DNA from: Micavibrio aeruginosavorus | GTDB lineage: Bacteria > Pseudomonadota > Alphaproteobacteria > UBA9219 | Assembly: GCA_020720905.1 (NCBI GenBank) | Contig: DYNT01000032.1 | Span: 1 to 10,447 of the forward strand | Length of the DNA stretch: 10,447 bases | Reading direction: 5' to 3' | Part shown: piece by piece, positions 6,690 to 10,447 of the stretch | How positions within the stretch are numbered: position 1 is the stretch's first letter | Layout: each line of letters starts with the position of its first letter | Position numbers and translations under genes: made by a program | Notes under the pieces: generated by a model | What the model was told of the DNA's origin: nothing | The model's input: only the letters and a program-made list of their open reading frames with translations | Database searches by the model: none

Positions 6690-6950
6690 AGGCAGGGCAA
6701 CACCCAAGATAGAATCACGACTCTTATTGTTCTAAAGGGTACGCGACCAATAGTCGATAGTCATCAAGGAGATGGTATCATTTCTTTTGATTATCGCCAG
6801 CCCTGCGGCAGGAAGGTCACGGGCACGGGCAAAGCCAAAGCCACAAGTCTTTGACGCACGCCACCACCTATCTTTAACAAAGCTGATGAAGAACAACTCT
6901 TAGCGCTTCGTTTTTAAAGCATCTTTATGGAAAGCCTGCCTCGCGCCTTT
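6690..6950. other. Intergenic region between bamB and the giant repeat gene
   Basis: Both flanking genes run on the minus strand, so this 261-bp gap should contain the end of the bamB transcript and the promoter of the repeat gene. Neither can be identified with confidence. Weak minus-strand -10-like sequences occur near 6730-6740, and CCTGCGGCAGG (about 6803-6813) can form a very small hairpin without a T-run. A 43-codon plus-strand frame (6772-6903) begins directly against an AAGGAG, too close for normal initiation. Confidence 0.4.
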
Positions 6951-8294
6951 TTATTGCAAGGCGATCAATTCACCCTTATCCGTCACGACATAAAGGGTTT
7001 GCCCCGCAACGACAGGGGGCAGGAAAAAGGGATCATCCAGATCGATAGCCTGCAACGCTTTGCCCGTTTCCGGCGAGAACGACTCTAAAGAGCCCAAAGA
7101 ATTGGTGAGCCATAAACGCCCCCCCGCCAACACAGGCCCCCACCATGAAACAGGTTTAGAATCCCTATCTGATGGCTTTTTCAATTTTTGAAGAGGCGTC
7201 ACCCATACGATACGTCCATCCTGACGCGAAACGGCCAGAAGCTCACTATCATTCGTCACAACATAAACGATATTACCCGCAGGATACGGCGTGTTGACGC
7301 CGCCAATATCGGCCTCCCATGAACGATTGCCGCGCCGCTCATCAATCGCCGCCATGCGGCCACTGTGACTGATGGAATAGACGCCCCCCTTATCCATGGC
7401 AGGCAAACCGCGAATATCCGCAATCGCAGGCAGCGCCCCGATTTTTGTTGGAACCGCCAGAACCTCGCCCCAAACCACGCGCCCGTTTTGCGCCCTAAGC
7501 CCAAAAACCTCACCAGAGCTATAGGCCACAACAACCGTATCCCCCTTCACCGCAGGACTGGAAGAGCCCATCAGCGTCGCGCTTTCAGCAATGCCTTTAT
7601 GCGCCCAAAGGACAAGACTGGTTTTCGTATCCAGCATGAATGTTTCGTTTTCAATGTCGATCACGAAAAGACGCTTATCCGCAATCGTCGGAGCCGAGCG
7701 AATAGGTTTACCCAAAGACCGCCGCCAAAGCACACTGCCATCCGTGGCGCGTAGCGCCAGAACCTCGCCAAAGCCCGTGGTGGCATAAACAACGCCGCCA
7801 TCAAAGGCAAGGCCGCCGCCCATAGCTTCACCATCGCGATCAGGCGGTACAGTTTCAACGCGCCAAAGACGATCACCATCCTTTGTGTCATAAGCGCTTA
7901 CGCGACCTTTTGAATCCATTGCATAAAGCGTTTTACCGCTCACAACAGGCGACGATAAAAGCTTATAATCCCCGCTGGAGCCAGAGCCAATGCTCGCCGA
8001 CCATTTCTTGATGGGGGTAGAAGCCGCCAAGGCCAAAGCCCCCATAGAATGTTGAGCATTTCCACCGTTCTGCGCCCAATCCGCATTGATCGCTTGCGCT
8101 GGAACCTCCACATGGAAATCAGGAATCTGCCCCGTCAGCTGTTTTTGAGCCGCCTCCAAAACAGCGATGCGTTGACCAGAAGACGCGGTAGGCTCGTCCT
8201 TACTCGCCTTATCCGATCCGCAAGCGGCCAAAGACACAACAAGAAGCATCAAAGAGGCATAAGACAGAAAAGACCGCATGGCGCATTGCTTCAT
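6951..8294 (-). CDS. bamB: Outer membrane protein assembly factor BamB (PQQ-type beta-propeller lipoprotein)
   Basis: A 447-residue periplasmic lipoprotein of the BAM complex, which folds and inserts beta-barrel proteins into the outer membrane. The signal peptide ends in lipobox LAAC, giving lipidated Cys25. The next residue is Gly, so outer-membrane sorting is expected. The body is a series of PQQ-like propeller blades, recognisable from repeats such as GRVSAYDTKDGDRLWRVE, GEVLALRATDGSVLWRR, GEVFGLRAQNGRVVWGE and SELLAVSRQDGRIVWV, ending with LYVVTDKGELIAL. Length suits the alphaproteobacterial form, slightly longer than E. coli BamB. ATG 8294 is chosen because GAAGGG lies about 9 nt upstream; GTG 8312 would overlap the preceding gene, and ATG 8279 would shorten the signal peptide but remains possible. 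It begins 4 nt after the stop of the YfgM-like gene, an arrangement common in proteobacteria. The der/engA gene that often follows is absent here. Confidence 0.92.
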   Translation of the reverse strand: MKQCAMRSFLSYASLMLLVVSLAACGSDKASKDEPTASSGQRIAVLEAAQKQLTGQIPDFHVEVPAQAINADWAQNGGNAQHSMGALALAASTPIKKWSASIGSGSSGDYKLLSSPVVSGKTLYAMDSKGRVSAYDTKDGDRLWRVETVPPDRDGEAMGGGLAFDGGVVYATTGFGEVLALRATDGSVLWRRSLGKPIRSAPTIADKRLFVIDIENETFMLDTKTSLVLWAHKGIAESATLMGSSSPAVKGDTVVVAYSSGEVFGLRAQNGRVVWGEVLAVPTKIGALPAIADIRGLPAMDKGGVYSISHSGRMAAIDERRGNRSWEADIGGVNTPYPAGNIVYVVTNDSELLAVSRQDGRIVWVTPLQKLKKPSDRDSKPVSWWGPVLAGGRLWLTNSLGSLESFSPETGKALQAIDLDDPFFLPPVVAGQTLYVVTDKGELIALQ

Positions 8295-8298
8295 CCCT

Positions 8299-8964
8299 TT
8301 ATTTCCCTTCACTCAGCCACTGCGCGATGTCACTGGCTCGCATCGCCAACGAAGCTGGCGCATCGGGCATGGCCTTAAGGTCAGCAAAAAGCTTTCCGGC
8401 CTTTTCCTTATCACCGACGCGAAGCGCCAGATACCCTGCAAACTCATAGGCTGAGAAATGCCACGGATTTTCCATTGTCATGAGCGGGGCCAAACGCGCC
8501 TCTAGCGCGGCGGGATCGCCCGAATCCAGCTGCGCCTGCACAGAAAAAAGATCCGCAAGACCACGATAAAGAGGATCAACGGACGCATCAGCGGCCATGC
8601 CATCGTAAAGGGCGATGGCCTGATCACGCTTGCTTTGTTCCAAAGCCACGGCAGCCGCTTCAAACTTTGCAAAAACAACTAAAGGCTTCTTGGAAGAACC
8701 CTTAGCAAACGATTCAAAGGCCGCGATTTTTTCCTCTGGCGTCTTATAGTCCTTATCCACAATCTCAACCAACGCTTGCGTCGCCTTTTGCTCGGCCTGC
8801 GTTGTGTAGTTCTTCCAGCCCGTGATGCCCGCCGTCGCCACAATGATCGCCAACGCGCCGCCGATCACGAAGGGCGCATATTTCTTCCACAAAGCTTCCA
8901 TCTGCTTGCGGGCGAGATCGTCATCAATTTCTTGTATAAGGCTGTCGTGATTTGTAGACTGCAT
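8299..8964 (-). CDS. YfgM-like membrane-anchored tetratricopeptide protein (TPR_21 family)
   Basis: A 221-residue protein with a short cytoplasmic N-terminus rich in acidic residues (IQEIDDDLARKQM), one membrane helix (about 32-50, FVIGGALAIIVATAGITGW) and a periplasmic part of helical TPR-like repeats with AFESFAKG, FAKFEAAAVALEQ, and LALRVGDKEKAGKLFADL. This is the layout of YfgM, which in E. coli associates with the SecYEG translocon and periplasmic chaperones. The gene stops 4 nt before bamB, and the pair is a recurring operon, which supports the assignment. ATG 8964 is chosen with AGG weakly placed upstream; a TTG at 8982 would add six residues. The start codon lies almost on top of an ATG of the divergent nagA frame (8963), but nagA probably starts further down, at 9044. 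I am confident of the family, less of the exact role. Confidence 0.85.
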   Translation of the reverse strand: MQSTNHDSLIQEIDDDLARKQMEALWKKYAPFVIGGALAIIVATAGITGWKNYTTQAEQKATQALVEIVDKDYKTPEEKIAAFESFAKGSSKKPLVVFAKFEAAAVALEQSKRDQAIALYDGMAADASVDPLYRGLADLFSVQAQLDSGDPAALEARLAPLMTMENPWHFSAYEFAGYLALRVGDKEKAGKLFADLKAMPDAPASLAMRASDIAQWLSEGK

Positions 8965-9043
8965 GGGAACCTGTTTGTTCAAGGGGATTGAGAATCTTTT
9001 TCAAGCCCCCAACCCTAATCCACCCGAAAGCCTTGTGCAAGCA

Positions 9044-10210
9044 ATGACAGCCGCGCCCATTCCCACAGCCCTGACCGACGCCATTCTGTTTACAGGCGAT
9101 GTTTTTGTTGAAAAACAGGCTCTTTTGATGGCCGAAGGGCAAATCGTCGATCTTGTTGCCAACGATAAAGTTTCCCCCCATTTCCAACAGGTTTCTTGCG
9201 GTGGCCATATCCTTGCCCCCGCCTTTATTGATTGTCAGGTGAACGGCGGCGGCAACGTCCTTCTTAACGCCACGCCAACGTGCGCGGGCGTTCTGGCCAT
9301 CGCGGCGGCGCATAGAAAGGCGGGCACAACCCGCCTTCTGCCAACCTGCATCACAGACTCGCCCGAAACCATGACCGCCGCGATCACGGCCACGCGGCAA
9401 GCGCGTGCGCAAGACAGCAGCATCCTTGGCATCCACCTTGAAGGCCCCCACATCAGCGTGGCAAAAAAGGGCACGCACAACGCCGCCTTTGTACGCCCCA
9501 TGAACGATCAAGACCTTAAAATTTATCACGCACAAGAAGGCGAGATCATGATGATCACGCTAGCCCCCGAACAGGTCACACCCGATCAAATCACACAACT
9601 TATCGCACAAGGCGTCATCATCTCGCTGGGTCATTCAGCAGCGTCAGCCGATCAAACCCGCGCCGCCTTAGAAGCAGGAGCCAAAGGCTTCACGCACCTA
9701 TTTAATGGCATGACGGCTATGGGGGGGCGCGATCCGTCCCTTGCCGCCATCGCGCTTGATCACGCGCCATCCTATGCAGGACTTATCGGTGATGCCATCC
9801 ATGTCGCGCCAGAAATGATGCGCCTTGCCGCCCGCGCCAAAGATAACCTCTTTTTAGTCAGCGACGCCATGCCGCCCGCTGGCGCAGAAAAACCAGAATC
9901 CTTCGCTTTGTGCGGCGCTAACGCCGCCTCAAACGGGCAAGCCTGTTATAACGAAGAAGGCGGCTTGTGCGGTGCGGCGCTCACCTTAGGCGAATGCGTG
10001 CCGCGCTGCATCCGCGCTGTGCGCCTTGATCCTGAGCGCGTGCTGCGCATGGCCTCCACCCTTCCAGCCGCGTTTTTGGGACGGGGGCATACGCTTGGCA
10101 AGCTCCTTCCCTCTTACACCGCCGATATCGTCATGCTGGATCACAGCTTCAAAACACAAAAAGTCTGGCAAGACGGGACAGAAAGTTTTCATCATGACCA
10201 TGCCCTTTGA
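9044..10210 (+). CDS. nagA: N-acetylglucosamine-6-phosphate deacetylase
   Basis: Cytoplasmic amidohydrolase that removes acetate from N-acetylglucosamine 6-phosphate, feeding GlcNAc from cell-wall recycling or chitin into glucosamine-6-phosphate. The 388-residue length matches the family. Key residues are in register with the E. coli enzyme: Glu133 in GIHLEGPH (metal ligand), His197 in SLGHSA and His218 in THLFNGM (metal ligands), and catalytic Asp274 in SDAMPPAG. The substrate-binding stretch around THNAAFVRP, GDAIHV in the barrel, and the C-terminal ALTLGE...LGKLLPSYTADIVMLD are also typical. An upstream in-frame ATG at 8963 would add 27 poorly conserved residues and overlap the start of the divergent gene, so ATG 9044 is preferred; a GTG at 9035 is also possible. 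The 79-bp gap to the divergent gene should hold promoters for both, but none is clear. It overlaps the next gene, suggesting an operon. No nagB or nagK is visible within the window. Confidence 0.93.
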   Translation: MTAAPIPTALTDAILFTGDVFVEKQALLMAEGQIVDLVANDKVSPHFQQVSCGGHILAPAFIDCQVNGGGNVLLNATPTCAGVLAIAAAHRKAGTTRLLPTCITDSPETMTAAITATRQARAQDSSILGIHLEGPHISVAKKGTHNAAFVRPMNDQDLKIYHAQEGEIMMITLAPEQVTPDQITQLIAQGVIISLGHSAASADQTRAALEAGAKGFTHLFNGMTAMGGRDPSLAAIALDHAPSYAGLIGDAIHVAPEMMRLAARAKDNLFLVSDAMPPAGAEKPESFALCGANAASNGQACYNEEGGLCGAALTLGECVPRCIRAVRLDPERVLRMASTLPAAFLGRGHTLGKLLPSYTADIVMLDHSFKTQKVWQDGTESFHHDHAL

Positions 10211-10447
10211 CGCTCTCCTCATTATCGATATGCAAAAAGGCTTCCTCAAGCAACAGGAAGACCTTGTTCAGGCTATCGCTGCGCTCACATCAAAATATCC
10301 TCCAGAAACCACGTATTGGCTTAAATACCGCAATCATCCCGACAGCATGTTTCATCGCCACCTTGACTGGATGGACGTTATGGTTCCGCCAGAAACGGAT
10401 TTCCCAGATAAGCTTACCCCCATGGCAGGGCAAGTCTTTGAGCATTA
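10194..10447 (+). CDS. Isochorismatase-like cysteine hydrolase, N-terminal part (cut by window edge)
   Basis: The first 84 codons are present. The sequence opens with a beta strand ending in the family aspartate, ALLIIDMQKGFL (Asp12), followed by a helix and the segment RNHPDSMFHRHLDW, then PPETDFPDKLTP, which resemble the isochorismatase/nicotinamidase superfamily. The nucleophilic cysteine would lie beyond the window, so activity cannot be judged. ATG 10194 overlaps the nagA stop (10208-10210) by 17 bp; an ATG at 10200 in the same frame is an alternative with an 11-bp overlap. Close coupling to nagA suggests co-transcription. The superfamily covers many substrates, so nothing more specific is justified. 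Confidence 0.75.
   Translation, partial: MTMPFDALLIIDMQKGFLKQQEDLVQAIAALTSKYPPETTYWLKYRNHPDSMFHRHLDWMDVMVPPETDFPDKLTPMAGQVFEH

Noticed and set aside
6772..6903. 43-codon plus-strand frame next to AAGGAG between bamB and the repeat gene
   Set aside because: The AAGGAG touches the ATG with no spacer, the composition is unremarkable and no family is recognised.
7256..7891. Reading frames inside bamB on both strands (for example 7256-7534, 7365-7754)
   Set aside because: All are out-of-frame shadows of the beta-propeller gene, whose blade repeats and lipobox are clear.
8924..9535. Minus-strand frame of 203 codons opposite the start of nagA
   Set aside because: It is antisense to conserved NagA motifs and overlaps the start of the YfgM-like gene, with no recognisable domain.

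Overview
The window looks like chromosomal DNA from a Gram-negative bacterium, most likely an alphaproteobacterium. It has an outer-membrane assembly lipoprotein (BamB) behind a YfgM-type TPR protein, an OmpA-type peptidoglycan anchor, and generally GC-rich coding DNA. The placement is inferred from family resemblance and gene order; there is no rRNA or other phylogenetic marker. I see no tRNA, rRNA, CRISPR array, IS element or phage module.

Layout. (1) Positions 1-1131, minus strand: start of an ABC-2 type exporter operon, with a recognisable promoter, a complete ATPase gene and the first codons of its permease. (2) 1161-1690: an AT-richer patch with one 125-residue protein of unknown function behind a perfect Shine-Dalgarno. 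(3) 1683-2203, plus strand: a strong -10 box, a perfect 20-bp inverted repeat with a 45-nt loop, then a short gene for a free-standing N-terminal domain of type IV prepilin peptidase. It stops about where the first catalytic aspartate of a full-length enzyme would be. (4) 2204-2486: convergent intergenic region with small hairpins and a 12-bp direct repeat but no convincing terminator. (5) 2487-6689, minus strand: the dominant gene, a 1400-residue secreted protein with a signal peptide, a long low-complexity stalk, twelve four-cysteine repeats and a C-terminal OmpA-like domain. (6) 6951-8964, minus strand: yfgM-like gene then bamB, 4 nt apart. (7) 8965-10447, plus strand: nagA (N-acetylglucosamine-6-phosphate deacetylase), overlapped by the start of an isochorismatase-like cysteine hydrolase that runs off the window.

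How the genes fit together. Regions 5 to 7 share a cell-envelope theme: BamB helps insert outer-membrane proteins, the giant repeat protein should be exported to the periplasm and bound to peptidoglycan, and NagA recycles amino sugars. No functional link beyond location is shown. The most unusual items are the cysteine-patterned repeat protein, the orphan prepilin-peptidase domain with its hairpin leader, and the AT-rich orphan gene beside it. None amounts to a clearly new system; the repeat/OmpA architecture is the best candidate for new biology.
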